The notes below the pieces were generated by a model. It worked only from the letters and a program-made list of their open reading frames with translations, ran no database searches and was not told where the DNA came from. DNA of 64,000 nucleotides, taken from Nitrosopumilus ureiphilus. Lineage in GTDB: Archaea; Thermoproteota; Nitrososphaeria; Nitrososphaerales; Nitrosopumilaceae. The stretch lies in assembly GCF_013407185.1 (NCBI RefSeq), contig NZ_CP026995.1, positions 1,509,913 through 1,573,912 of the forward strand, written 5' to 3'. Of this stretch, positions 17,459 to 26,400 are shown in pieces. The stretch's first letter is position 1. Every line of letters starts with the position of its first letter. Position numbers and translations under genes: made by a program.

Positions 17459-17584
17459 GCGGACCGTTTTCAGGCACGCAAATTTTGTTTAGAGGTTAGT
17501 AATTTTTTGAAATGATTATACAATATGAAAAATAATTTTGTAAAAATTTCTTTGAAGGGTTCAGAACCCTAAAGACAGGTCCGC
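17459..17584. other. Region closed by a 7-bp inverted repeat, with internal hairpin
   Basis: GCGGACC (17459-17465) pairs with GGTCCGC (17578-17584). Inside, AGGGTTC-A-GAACCCT (17556-17570) is a perfect dyad. Just beyond, GAATCC-TAAT-GGATTC makes another small hairpin. It may be a structured RNA or decayed tRNA DNA; I cannot decide. Confidence 0.3.
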
Positions 17585-17619
17585 ACCCATAGTTCGAATC
17601 CTAATGGATTCGGTCATGA

Positions 17620-17832
17620 TCATGAAAATGGTTCCCATACACATGTTTTAAGATTAAACTTGTGTGTATCGTTTTGAATTGGCATATCAGGCATTGGTGC
17701 ATTTTCAAGGGTATTTGGCACACAGTTTTTAACCAAAATTAATTCTTCTAGATTGTTTTTGAATTTGTTAGTTTCATCAAATGCAAAACCATAGATGATT
17801 CTAGCTGCAGCTATTATAACGCCAACTACCAC
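17620..17832 (-). CDS. Small protein with N-terminal membrane segment
   Basis: About 70 residues starting with a hydrophobic helix (VVGVIIAAARIIYGFAF), then a polar part ending in a LENAPMPDMPIQNDTHKFNLKTCVW stretch rich in Pro and Asn. A membrane-anchored protein of unknown role. No ATG: GTG 17832 is my start, but the hydrophobic run continues upstream to a stop, so a rare start further up (ATA/ATC) is possible. Confidence 0.5.
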   Translation of the reverse strand: MVVGVIIAAARIIYGFAFDETNKFKNNLEELILVKNCVPNTLENAPMPDMPIQNDTHKFNLKTCVWEPFS

Positions 17833-17897
17833 TGCTGCGATGATAACTATTTTTTAATATTAAACAACATGCATCATACAACAATCAAAATGATTTT

Positions 17898-18176
17898 TTA
17901 TTTCTTATTCTTTTTTAGCTTTTCAAAATTTTGTAACAATTGGATATGTTTTTTCTTTGCAGCATCCCACATTTTCTCAAATTCTTTGATATTGTAGTGT
18001 TCAGAATCTGCCGAAGCTGTAACTATAACTTGCATGGGATCAAAATCTTCTTCGGTAACAACAACTAACATTTTAGCAATACATTTACCACCTTGTACTG
18101 ATTTGTCGCCGATTTGTATGTCTTTGATTTGCGTATCTTTTCCACCAGCACTAATTTCGTAAGATTTTGGTAACAT
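17898..18176 (-). CDS. Conserved small soluble protein, function unknown
   Basis: 92 residues. Beta-rich N-terminal part (SYEISAGGKDTQIKDIQIGDKSVQGGKCIAKMLVVVTEEDFDPMQVIVTASAD) and a Lys-rich helical tail (KMWDAAKKKHIQLLQNFEKLKKNKK). The VTASAD/EHYN segment may be a ligand-binding strand, but I know no family. Lies in a minus-strand run with the next two genes; 30 bases separate it from 18207. Confidence 0.55.
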   Translation of the reverse strand: MLPKSYEISAGGKDTQIKDIQIGDKSVQGGKCIAKMLVVVTEEDFDPMQVIVTASADSEHYNIKEFEKMWDAAKKKHIQLLQNFEKLKKNKK

Positions 18177-18206
18177 AATAAAAAAAACAGATCTGATTAA
18201 ATAATG

Positions 18207-18434
18207 TTATGTTACATTATTTAAATCGATATTTGTTTGGATTGAAGTATTTGCTGAAACACTTGTACATCCACATGATGAACCTACTGTGTTACCATAC
18301 AACTTGAATTCAGTCAATGGATATGCATACTCTGAAAATGGCACAGAGCTATTATACGGACCAGCAGATCCAGGAGGATCAACAACTATTACTCCAACAC
18401 CAACATAAGTCTTGAATAATGCAGCTGGACTCAT
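18207..18434 (-). CDS. Fragment-like protein, possibly the tail of a secreted protein
   Basis: 75 residues from ATG 18434 (MSPAALFKTYVGVGVIVVDPPG). Rich in Ser, Thr, Gly and Tyr with a SSCGCTS cysteine pair, like the C-terminus of an exported protein, but no signal peptide. It begins 1 base after the stop of the truncated nucleotidyltransferase, so a recombination join probably placed the tail of one gene behind the head of another. Confidence 0.4.
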   Translation of the reverse strand: MSPAALFKTYVGVGVIVVDPPGSAGPYNSSVPFSEYAYPLTEFKLYGNTVGSSCGCTSVSANTSIQTNIDLNNVT

Positions 18435-18435
18435 C

Positions 18436-18609
18436 TTAAAGTAAGGAGTAATCCTTGCCTGGAATTGTAAAATCAACGTCTATGGTGGAGGGTTTTGCAT
18501 TCACAAGCGTCATTGCAGTGCCTCCCACGGCAACCACGACAATTCTGCGAGGAAGTTCCTTGTCCATCTCCCCAAGAAAGTCAAGCAGTCTGGTGTTATC
18601 AAGTGACAT
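18436..18609 (-). pseudogene. Truncated nucleotidyltransferase-like partner (DUF6036/AbiEii-like)
   Basis: 57 codons: MSLDNTRLLDFLGEMDKELP then RRIVVVAVGGTAMTL..KPSTIDVDFTIP. The VAVGGTAM..STIDVDF pattern is the start of an MNT/AbiEii-like nucleotidyltransferase fold, but the frame ends right after the second Asp-containing strand; the family is normally ~150-200 residues. It overlaps the end of the 358-residue wHTH gene by 11 bases, as expected for a coupled pair. Probably a non-functional remnant. Confidence 0.6.
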
Positions 18610-19675
18610 TGTACAGTCTCAGCTTTTCTTTGATGCTCTTGGTGTTTGCCTTTATCTCTTCTGTCTTCATGGCCTCTAGCAATCTTATTGGCTCATCGAC
18701 TGTCTTCATTCCATGTGCAACTAGGTTTCGTAATGTACGCAGTATGCCAAGTATCTTGCCGCCAAATCCGTATTTGCGTGCAAGAAACAGCAGCAGATCA
18801 TAACTTATCTTTGGATTCTTTGCGATGATTACTGGGATGGCATCAATCCTTCTTGCATCATCGTGAAACATTATTGAAGCTATTACGTACTCTATGCAAA
18901 ACAGTTTGCCTTGTTTGACTGTCGGTCCGATTTCTGCATACCCGAACCTTGCAAGATTAAACACGAGGTCTTCTTCAGATATTTTGGCAGGGTTTGTCTC
19001 GTGTTCGATGGCAGACATCTTGACTCCTTTCTCTGTTGCGTTTTTTATTCCCAACCAAAAGTCCTGAGGATGCAGTATTGCAATCTTGTTGTGCAGTGTT
19101 TCTCTAATCGTGTTGCTTTCAGTTGATTTGAGCAAGTCAAGAAACATTTTACTTTCCAGTGTAAGATAGTCTATCCTTGTGTTGTGCATCTGTTGCAATG
19201 TTTCTGCTATTGCATGAACCCCAATCTTTGTCTCTTCAACTGCTTGTTTGTCATCGGATTCTTTTAGACAAATCAGCATCTCTGCCTTGTTTAACTTTGC
19301 ATTTTTTTCTGGATACATCAAAAGTATGTAGGACACCAAAGGGATGCTGTGCAGACATGTGTCAATTTCTAGCATAAGCATCTGCATCTCTTGTCTTCCT
19401 TTAAGAAAATCCTGTTTGCGTTTGAGTTCCATTTCTGCAAGCATGTCAATTATCATGTAATTGTCAAAATTAAGCGACACCAATGATGATCTGCCAGATT
19501 TTGCAAGTGTGACAATTCCTTCTCGGTCAAGATCCTTGATCTTTTCATGTATGTCGGCATAGTGGGCTTTGCCATGTATTTCGTCTATGTTTTTTGTAAT
19601 CTCATTGATTGATATCGGACTGCCCAATCTTCGTGAGAGTATGTCAAGAATCCTGTATGCTGCCTCGTTCATCAT
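18599..19675 (-). CDS. Winged-helix protein of an AbiE-like/nucleotidyltransferase pair
   Basis: 358 residues. Residues ~1-75 form a wHTH (YRILDILSRRLGSPISINEITKNID...IHEKIKDLDREGIVTLAKSGRSSLVSLN). The rest is mixed alpha/beta with YILLMYPEKNAKLNKAEMLICLKE resembling a degenerate nucleotidyltransferase, and a helical end (LRTLRNLVAHGMK) like HEPN-type domains. A perfect 24-bp palindrome lies 17 bases upstream, suggesting autoregulation. Coupled to the truncated partner downstream. The DNA has higher GC than neighbours, suggesting acquisition. AbiE-like assignment is an inference. Confidence 0.55.
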   Translation of the reverse strand: MMNEAAYRILDILSRRLGSPISINEITKNIDEIHGKAHYADIHEKIKDLDREGIVTLAKSGRSSLVSLNFDNYMIIDMLAEMELKRKQDFLKGRQEMQMLMLEIDTCLHSIPLVSYILLMYPEKNAKLNKAEMLICLKESDDKQAVEETKIGVHAIAETLQQMHNTRIDYLTLESKMFLDLLKSTESNTIRETLHNKIAILHPQDFWLGIKNATEKGVKMSAIEHETNPAKISEEDLVFNLARFGYAEIGPTVKQGKLFCIEYVIASIMFHDDARRIDAIPVIIAKNPKISYDLLLFLARKYGFGGKILGILRTLRNLVAHGMKTVDEPIRLLEAMKTEEIKANTKSIKEKLRLYNVT

Positions 19676-19691
19676 ATCACCTATTATAGAT

Positions 19692-19715
19692 AAAACCTAT
19701 AATATTATAGGTTTT
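19692..19715. promoter_or_regulatory. Perfect 24-bp palindromic operator
   Basis: Half-site AAAACCTATAAT is followed directly by its exact reverse complement ATTATAGGTTTT. It covers the likely TATA region of the gene starting at 19675, so binding there would block transcription. Confidence 0.65.
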
Positions 19716-19769
19716 TCCTATAGATATATGTTATATTTGGCGCAGGCATGAGGAAATCGTGGTTACAGA

Positions 19770-19964
19770 ATGGTTTCAGTAAGATATGATGAGGAAGCAA
19801 AGGCACTTTATTTTCATATGACAAAAGGCAAGGTTGCAAAAACTGTATCCCTTGGAAAAGACCAGTTCTTAGACGTTGACAAAAAAGGAAAGATGATTGG
19901 CCTTGAAGTCTTACTGCCAAGCAAAATTTCAACTGAAGCAAAAAAAGTAATCCTAAACGCCTGA
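19770..19964 (+). CDS. DUF2283 domain protein
   Basis: 64 residues. VRYDEEAKALYFHMTKGKV...TVSLGKDQFLDVDKKGKMIGLEVL matches the short beta-sheet DUF2283 family (YD.eaDalYi.l pattern). Such proteins are often near toxin-antitoxin or mobile genes; role unknown. Divergent from the AbiE-like gene across the palindrome. Confidence 0.8.
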   Translation: MVSVRYDEEAKALYFHMTKGKVAKTVSLGKDQFLDVDKKGKMIGLEVLLPSKISTEAKKVILNA

Positions 19965-20015
19965 TTTTTTCAAACTAATCCTGGAACTTTCTTTGAAATA
20001 ATATCCTAGATTAAA

Positions 20016-20683
20016 ATGACTCAACAAAAGATAACTACAATCGCGCAGATACTAAAAAGACCAAACTCTGCTTTCAGAGAGATTTCTGAAAACCCTAGAT
20101 ATTATTTTGTCTCGTCTGTTGTGATATTTGCCATATCAGCTAGTCTTTCGTTTTACTCGTCATACACCAACCATGTTGCAGCGATGATTGAGGAGGCAAG
20201 ACACGAATGGAGTGCTGCAATATATTCAATAGAGTCTGTCCAGGTGTGGCATCTCCCCTCTTGGTGTTTGCAGTCATCTTTTATGTCGGAAAAAGGTTTG
20301 GAGGAACCTCAAGCTTCAAAAAGATCTTTTCGGTTCTGTCGTATTGCCTGATTCCAATGATTATTGGAACGGCAAGTGTCACTTGGTACCGGAATTTTTA
20401 TGAATTTGTTTTTGTAGATGATTATTCGTCTGGGAAGTATGATGGGCTTGCTCCTTCTTATGCGCTAGACTTTGCCTTACAACAGTCCATGATTTTTGGT
20501 CTTATTGCATTGCCCTTTGTTGCATGGTCTGTAATACTGGCAATAAAGGCAGTAAAAATAGTAAACAATTTTGAGACCAAAAGATCATTTGGAATCATCT
20601 ACATTGTAATACCGGACAGTTACCTGTTTATGATACTGTATGACATTTCATTTAGTGTCATTTTTTATCTACGTTTGACTTGA
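20016..20683 (+). pseudogene. Yip1-like membrane protein broken by a frameshift
   Basis: The first frame (20016 to ~20240) gives MTQQKITTIAQILKRPNSAF and a membrane segment. The second (from ~20240 to 20683) continues with four more membrane segments (LLVFAVIFYVGKRFGG, LPFVAWSVILAIKAV...). Joining them needs a one-base shift near GTCTGTCCAGG. The motif LKRPNSAFREISENPRYYF and the layout resemble Yip1-domain proteins. The APSYALDFA motif is shared with the gene at 3106-4014. May be a real mutation or a sequencing error. Convergent with the operon ending at 20665, overlapping it by 19 bases. Confidence 0.7.
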
Positions 20684-20847
20684 TCAAAGTTTTCTGCACA
20701 TTTTGCCAAATTTAGATCAGATTCAAGGCCAGTAATAACATCAGGAGAAAGTTCAGGTTCTGTTTCAACTTTAAAACCAAATACAATAATTGAAAATATA
20801 AGAAAAAAACCACCTACTGAAATGAGTATTAATGTCCAAGGTTTCAT
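20665..20847 (-). CDS. Short single-pass membrane protein, last gene of an operon
   Basis: 60 residues: MKPWTLILISVGGFFLIFSIIVFGF is a membrane helix, followed by an acidic outside segment and a CAENF cysteine. Start ATG 20847 overlaps the preceding stop as ATGA. Function unknown; coupled to the TIMP/NTR-like gene. Confidence 0.6.
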   Translation of the reverse strand: MKPWTLILISVGGFFLIFSIIVFGFKVETEPELSPDVITGLESDLNLAKCAENFDQVKRR

Positions 20848-21365
20848 TTTCTTTTTCTCCAAACAACAAAACTTGGAATTATTATTGCGATAGATATGGG
20901 AATGATTATAGTTCCAAGGTTGTATTGAGTTAAAATGTTGTAATCTTCTCTGTAATGTTCTATTTGGCCATTCTCATCTTCATGTGAATATTCACTAAAA
21001 CCAGTGATTTGTTTTGTGTCACACATATTTGTCGTGCCAAGCGCTCCAACTTCATTGTATGTAAAGACCTGATAGGTTTCACCAACATTGTAATTTACTG
21101 CACAACTACTACGCTTTGACTGCTCAATTACATATTTGCCAGAAGAAATTCCTTTTTGTGGGAAAGTAATATCAAAATAAATTTCTTCATAGTTATCGGC
21201 TTGTATGATTTTTGTAACAGTTCCCTGAAATGCAGATCTTGATTCCAACAAAGTTCGCAAATAATCAGGATATCCATTACAAGAACAAGCATGAGCATTA
21301 TGAGGAATAAATGAAATTAATGACAAAACACCTAGTCCAACAATTATCAAAAGTCTAGTTTTCAT
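20844..21365 (-). CDS. Secreted membrane-anchored NTR/TIMP-like protein
   Basis: 173 residues. Signal peptide (MKTRLLIIVGLGVLSLISFIPHNAHA), then CSC right at the mature N-terminus, AFQGTVTKI, and later SSCAVNY, VGETYQVFTY and TNMCDTK. This is the Cys-x-Cys start and OB-fold layout of netrin/TIMP-like domains, known in bacteria as well. A C-terminal membrane helix (LGTIIIPISIAIIIPSFVVW) anchors it. TIMPs inhibit metalloproteases; whether this one does is speculation. Overlaps the genes on both sides, a tight operon. Confidence 0.65.
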   Translation of the reverse strand: MKTRLLIIVGLGVLSLISFIPHNAHACSCNGYPDYLRTLLESRSAFQGTVTKIIQADNYEEIYFDITFPQKGISSGKYVIEQSKRSSCAVNYNVGETYQVFTYNEVGALGTTNMCDTKQITGFSEYSHEDENGQIEHYREDYNILTQYNLGTIIIPISIAIIIPSFVVWRKRK

Positions 21366-22077
21366 TTTCTAGATCCTTTGGGTTTCTTTCCAGCAGTTCC
21401 TCTACACATATATCAAAATCATCTACATTGATACTACTATCCATACTAATCCACTCTAGTGTATATGGTACATTTCTGTCAAACATTGATGAATATTTTA
21501 CTAGATGTTTTATCATGTCCTCTGTGCATATTTCTGGAATGTCAAATCCCAAAAATGCAGGATGGCGGTTTCCTGGACTGTCAAATGTTTCACCAAAATC
21601 ATCAATAATTTCAGATTCATTTGTTGGGTTTACAACTTGAAAATTAATCAAAACATGTTTTTTTGCATCAACATCTACACGAAGAGTATAGTTTCCTTTA
21701 TCAAAAAATCTAATTGGTTCATCCAAATCTAAAGGAAAGTTCCAAGTTTTCTTTCTCCACTCTAATGGTTTTTGTTTATCTACTGATTCAATTGGAGTCA
21801 TGTACATTCGAGAATAAGCAGGTTCTGAACTAATATCTACATAATTTTGATATATTCTCAGAGTGGGCCACGGCACAGTATTTCCTAAAGAATTTACATG
21901 AACAGTAAAGGTAACAGATTCCCCAATTTCATAGATCGGTTTTATTCCAACAACATTCATTTCTATATCAAGAACTTTGTATGTACTGTTATCATCAAAG
22001 ATGTAAAACGCCATGAGAAAAATAGAAAGCGTGATTATCAATGAAATTCCAATAATTATCAAAAACTTGTTTTTCAT
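21355..22077 (-). CDS. Membrane-anchored extracellular beta-sandwich protein
   Basis: 240 residues. N-terminal anchor (MKNKFLIIIGISLIITLSIFLMAFYIF), then a probable Ig-like domain (YEIGESVTFTVHVNSLGNTV ... GNYTLRVDVDAKKHVLINFQVV), then a C-terminal part with two Cys (EICTED, DICVEE). Extracytoplasmic; role unknown. Starts 19 bases after the zinc-ribbon gene and overlaps the next gene by 11 bases. Confidence 0.6.
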   Translation of the reverse strand: MKNKFLIIIGISLIITLSIFLMAFYIFDDNSTYKVLDIEMNVVGIKPIYEIGESVTFTVHVNSLGNTVPWPTLRIYQNYVDISSEPAYSRMYMTPIESVDKQKPLEWRKKTWNFPLDLDEPIRFFDKGNYTLRVDVDAKKHVLINFQVVNPTNESEIIDDFGETFDSPGNRHPAFLGFDIPEICTEDMIKHLVKYSSMFDRNVPYTLEWISMDSSINVDDFDICVEELLERNPKDLENEN

Positions 22078-22096
22078 TTCCCTATTTTTACCAAGA

Positions 22097-22291
22097 TCAT
22101 ATTCTGCAAATTTGTCTTTGTTCCTTGTTGTTTCTAGTGTTACGTCGAGTCAAACTGTTACAACAGGGACATCTCAGGCATAATTTTTTGAAATAATATT
22201 CACAGTTTCTGCAAAAGCACCCGTTTTCTGCATACACTCTGGAATTATTTCCTTTTTCAAATTCATCACAGATATTTTTGCAATGGTTCAT
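22097..22291 (-). CDS. Cys-rich zinc-ribbon microprotein (CNGIC/CPCC family)
   Basis: 64 residues: MNHCKNICDEF, then CFCRNCEYYFKKLCLRCPCCN. The C-x3-C start and C-x2-C...CPCC ending match two other genes here (40657-40863, 53243-53452), a family I know to be expanded in Nitrosopumilus-type genomes. Likely binds zinc; role unknown. First gene of a four-gene operon running down to 20665. Confidence 0.65.
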   Translation of the reverse strand: MNHCKNICDEFEKGNNSRVYAENGCFCRNCEYYFKKLCLRCPCCNSLTRRNTRNNKEQRQICRI

Positions 22292-22313
22292 TGTTTGGTT
22301 TGTAGATCACATC

Positions 22314-22355
22314 TTCATAAATTCTTCTAATGATTATCAAATCCATACAGGTTTG
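22314..22355 (-). promoter_or_regulatory. Promoter with dyad site, for the operon starting at 22291
   Basis: On the minus strand: CAAACCTGTATGGATTTG (dyad), spacer, TAGAAGAATTTATGAA (TATA core), then ATG 22291 about 25 bases on. Just upstream is ATGAAAACTAGA, the MKTR start seen elsewhere. Confidence 0.5.
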
Positions 22356-22397
22356 AACTCTAGTTTTCATTTTCTTCTATACAAAACAACAAAATAG

Positions 22398-22934
22398 TCA
22401 ATAATCAGAATCTATTATGATTCTAGATGGATTAACCTTAATTGGGACTGGATTTCCATTTTCATCAATTAAATTAGAAGGTGCATCAATAAGACCTGGA
22501 CCTTCAAGGCAATCTACTTTTTCAATGAATTGCGTTGCTAAAGAACCTCTAATACTATACTGATTTCTATCTGTGTTACTATAACACTCAACATATTCTC
22601 TTACAGAATCGTTTCTTTTATGATACTCTAATTCTAATCGTAATGTTTGATATGATTCAAAATTCATTGCATTAATTTCTAGTCTGCCACCTCCATTACC
22701 ATAAGAATCAAAGTACTCCCCATTTTCAGGATATTTGTTGATGAATGCCTTATATGATTCAGTCTCATAAAACATGGCCTTTAATTCCTCATCAGATTTA
22801 CCTGGAAGAACGTCACCCCACTGATTTTCTATTTGGTTTACAATATGAGGCATTATACTAATGACAAATAATATAAAAATTGAACAAGCAATTGCCATTC
22901 CCATGTAAATTGCAATTTTGGACAATGTTTCCAT
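22398..22934 (-). CDS. Membrane-anchored protein of unknown function
   Basis: 178 residues; one N-terminal membrane helix (IAIYMGMAIACSIFILFVISIM) followed by a polar extracellular domain with an ESYKAFINKYPENGEYFDSYG region and two Cys (VECYSN, VDCLEG). The FxxKYPxNGEYF stretch resembles other exported thaumarchaeal proteins but no domain name can be given. Confidence 0.55.
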   Translation of the reverse strand: METLSKIAIYMGMAIACSIFILFVISIMPHIVNQIENQWGDVLPGKSDEELKAMFYETESYKAFINKYPENGEYFDSYGNGGGRLEINAMNFESYQTLRLELEYHKRNDSVREYVECYSNTDRNQYSIRGSLATQFIEKVDCLEGPGLIDAPSNLIDENGNPVPIKVNPSRIIIDSDY

Positions 22935-22991
22935 ATGTAATCAAAATTCATAATGTATGACTAATAACGATTGATGAAAATAGAATTTCAC

Positions 22992-23024
22992 CAAATCCCA
23001 ATAGGTTTGAACTGTTCAAACCTA
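22992..23024. promoter_or_regulatory. Dyad site fused to a perfect 23-bp palindrome
   Basis: CAAATCCCAATAGGTTTG (22992-23009) runs into a palindrome at 23002-23024 whose arms are TAGGTTTGAAC and GTTCAAACCTA around a single T. Lies ~60 bases upstream of the gene starting at 22934 and 18 bases beyond the end of the gene at 23042. Confidence 0.5.
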
Positions 23025-23041
23025 GTCTATATTGTAACTCA

Positions 23042-23413
23042 TTATTTTTTGTATGTGACAAGAAGGCCTCCAGCAACAACTAGAATTCCAGGCACGATAT
23101 ATGATGAAATCACCATTGCAATACCCATGATTATCACATAATTGCCATATTTGTTTGTCGTTTCATGAAATTGCTTTATGTGCCACCTGTACTTTATTGC
23201 AAGCCATCCAAGTACAAACCCCATCACTGTTTTGATTGCAGAAAAAATTGTGTTTGGACTTATTTGTTGATATTGAAATCCAGGATCAAAAAAGAATAAA
23301 GGGATGTTAATTGTTGCAAATACAAAACAAAGCAGTGCACCAAACATTATCAAAAGTAGTCCTAGATGATTTGGATCTTGAATCAAGCTATTAACAAAAT
23401 CTTTGATGTTCAT
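23042..23413 (-). CDS. Small polytopic membrane protein
   Basis: 123 residues with four hydrophobic segments (LLLIMFGALLCFVFATINIPLFFF; TVMGFVLGWLAI; YVIIMGIAMVISSYIV; GILVVAGGLLVTY). No motif recognised. Its promoter and leader nearly equal those of the membrane gene at 3106-4014. Confidence 0.6.
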   Translation of the reverse strand: MNIKDFVNSLIQDPNHLGLLLIMFGALLCFVFATINIPLFFFDPGFQYQQISPNTIFSAIKTVMGFVLGWLAIKYRWHIKQFHETTNKYGNYVIIMGIAMVISSYIVPGILVVAGGLLVTYKK

Positions 23414-23436
23414 TTTATTTTTCTCAGATTTATGTA

Positions 23437-23479
23437 TTCATAAAACATTCTATCTTATGTACAAATTCATACAGGTTTG
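23437..23479 (-). promoter_or_regulatory. Promoter with dyad site, for the gene starting at 23413
   Basis: Minus strand: CAAACCTGTATGAATTTG, spacer, TAGAATGTTTTATGAA, then ATG 23413. ATGAACACCAGA, a variant of the MKTR start, directly precedes the dyad and follows the stop of the big beta-propeller gene. Confidence 0.5.
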
Positions 23480-23497
23480 AACTCTGGTGTTCATTTT

Positions 23498-26400
23498 CTA
23501 TTCATCATCAGAAAAAATTATAGTCCAAGACAGATTATCAGGGACAGTATTTTCAATCACAGATTCAAATTGTTTGATTTTTTCAGCATCATATTTTACA
23601 ACATCAGATAGCATGACTTCAAGATTTTCGTCATTGGGATTTATTTGCACTGAAACTAATGGAAATGCCTGCATTTTCTCCTCCAAAGACTTTCCATTCC
23701 AAAAATCTTCTTTTATTGTATCTTCAAGAGCAATTTTGGCATCTGCATATTCCTGGTATTTTTCAGGTCTGAGTTTATACATCAGGATATTTTCAGACTC
23801 AATCTCGCCCACTTTTTGGAAAATTTCCTCAGTTGTGTATTGGAATTTATTTTTGGTCAATTCAGCCAGTTGAGTTTCAAGTTTTTTAATTTCATCAGAT
23901 ATTGATTCAAGAGCAAGTTGCTTGTTACTTTGCTCTACAAGTTCATCATACATGGTCTGTTTTTGATATAGATCATTTTCTAGAAGGGTTTTTTCCTCCT
24001 GTCTTTTCATGTCAAACTCAATGAGTTTTTTTACCGTCTCAAATCCAAGATCAGAATCATATGTACCATCACTTACAGTACCCACGTCTATGTTCATCAG
24101 TTTCTCAAGTGAAAAATAGTTGTATTGTGCCATAGATTCAAGCTCAGATAGTTGCTCGTTGATCTCATGTTCATTGTCAGAACCATAGGAAATCAATATT
24201 CTGTCATCTTCAGATAAAACATACTCAGATATGTCATCTCTCTTTTGATCATTTATGTAAAATTTTAATTCATACTCATCATTGTTGCAAAATTCTCTTC
24301 CGTCATAAAACACAAAACATTGTGAAGAAAGATTCATCCCAAGTGTCTCGAAAAGAAATCCAATTGTTGCGTCTTGTGATGTTCTGTGGATTACGTTTGG
24401 TTGTGCGGGCTCAAAATTAATTTGCGGATTTTTTAGCTGAAAATTAGACTGTGTAAAATCAAATGTATCTCCAAATATTTTTGCTAAAATTGTTGCATGT
24501 TCATGAATATCATCTGATCCAATGTTTGATTTTGGAGAATAGTACGATGCAGTCCAATTATCATCTATCTGAAACTCTAATTTTGTATAGTATGCATGAG
24601 TTGCATCGTTACTTGTTTTTTCCAGAGGACACAGAATAGTTTCGTTTGTAATCACTTTGGCATTTGGTTGTAATTCCACCTCCGGTTTAAACAAGGATAC
24701 AAACCTAATGTCATAAACCCCGTTATCATCAGGATAAATTCCCTTATCTGTGGACCTAAAGTATACCATGGACGTATCATTTCTTGTAGGCAAGGTATAA
24801 TGCCACCCAGACTCTCCCTCTATTCGTTCATCTCCACATAAAACAGGAAAGGTAAACAGGGGTAACGGAATTCCAAAATTCTCAGGCATTCTTTCTCGGT
24901 CTATTGCATCATTACCAAATTCATCAACGGTTTCAGTAATCCTGTATTGGTCAGGTAAAAATCCCCATCTCTCATCCCTGTTGTCACCCTGATATCCAAT
25001 TGATTGAAACGTCCAGTGGGTTGTTTTGTCGTATCCACCTTGAGAAACTTCAGTAATTATCAGAGGAATCAATCCCTTGTTGTTTATCCTGTCCCCTGGA
25101 CTCAGTATTGTTTTAAGAGTAGGTGATACAATCGTGTCCAATCTTGGATGTCGTTCCTCTTTCAAGTCAGACTCGAACAAAGAGTATGTTTCGTCAATCA
25201 ATGCAAGGTGAACCTTGTTGTTTTGTACCAGCGTGATCTCAACGCTGTGATTAAAAGGGTCTGAGTCATTTTCATAAATTGGAGATATAGTTTCAAAAGA
25301 GCCACGAATGACAAATGCAGGAGGAATAGAATGTCGAGTCATAAATATTTCCAGAACAAGCGAATCATCTACAATGCTAGATATTTTGGGATGAGATAAA
25401 AGATAATTTTTTGCAGCACTTTGCGCTATTGTCTCAAATGACTGGTCAGAAATTATTTCTCTCTCAGACAATTTGTCATAGCTTGCAGATGTAACACATA
25501 TTGGCTGATCATCACGTTCGCGCAAAGCAAGTATGTATCCCTTTGTGCGATCATCATTACATCTAATGTCTTCAATATCTGTTCCAAGGTTAGTCTGGTG
25601 TTTGGGTGATGTTATTTCATCTTCAATTCCAAGACATGTCTTTGGTGTTCCGTTAGGACTGATATTTACAACATCGCTAAATGATTTTCCGCCATCATTA
25701 CTGTACGAATAAAGGATACAACTTTGGTCGTTATTTCCCTCGGTTACAAAATATACGTTGTTCTCATTTGTTGCAAAATCAGGCATCCAGCCAATTTGAG
25801 TCGAAATATCTTTTAGAATATCTACAGGTATTGTGTCTGCATCAAGACTTCTTGATGTAAAATATACTGCAGCATCGTTGAATGGAGGGTTTTTTGATGT
25901 CATTCCAATTTGATAAAAATTATTTTTGTCTAGTTTGGATATCATGTATCCATGTTGAGATAACTCATCATTTAGCGGGACTGACTCTATTGTAAAATCT
26001 TTACCTCTGTTATCGCTATAAGCTAGATATGTTTTGAAACTCTGAGTTTCCCCGTCATAGTATTCTGATTTCCATAAAACATATACCGAATTTCCATGGG
26101 CAAAGACAAAATTTCCTTCTGTACCTACAGTGTCAATTGATTTAGGATCAGAATCAAAGGTAATTACATCATCAAATGTTTTTCCACCATCATGACTTTT
26201 TGTGAATACTTGATACCATCTTTCAGTAATTCCAAAATTACCTTTTTCGTGAACCCTGTCCCTCCATGAAACATACACATTTTCTCCAGATACTGCAAAT
26301 TGAGGATAAGTCACCGTTGTTTTGCCGCCATTGACATTTACAATGTCAGTTAATGTCCCATCAGACAAAATTTTTCTAAGATATAATGAGCCTTTTTCGT

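Noticed and set aside
18455-19377. Several plus-strand frames across the AbiE-like gene
   Set aside because: Cys/Leu-rich antisense readings of a better supported gene.
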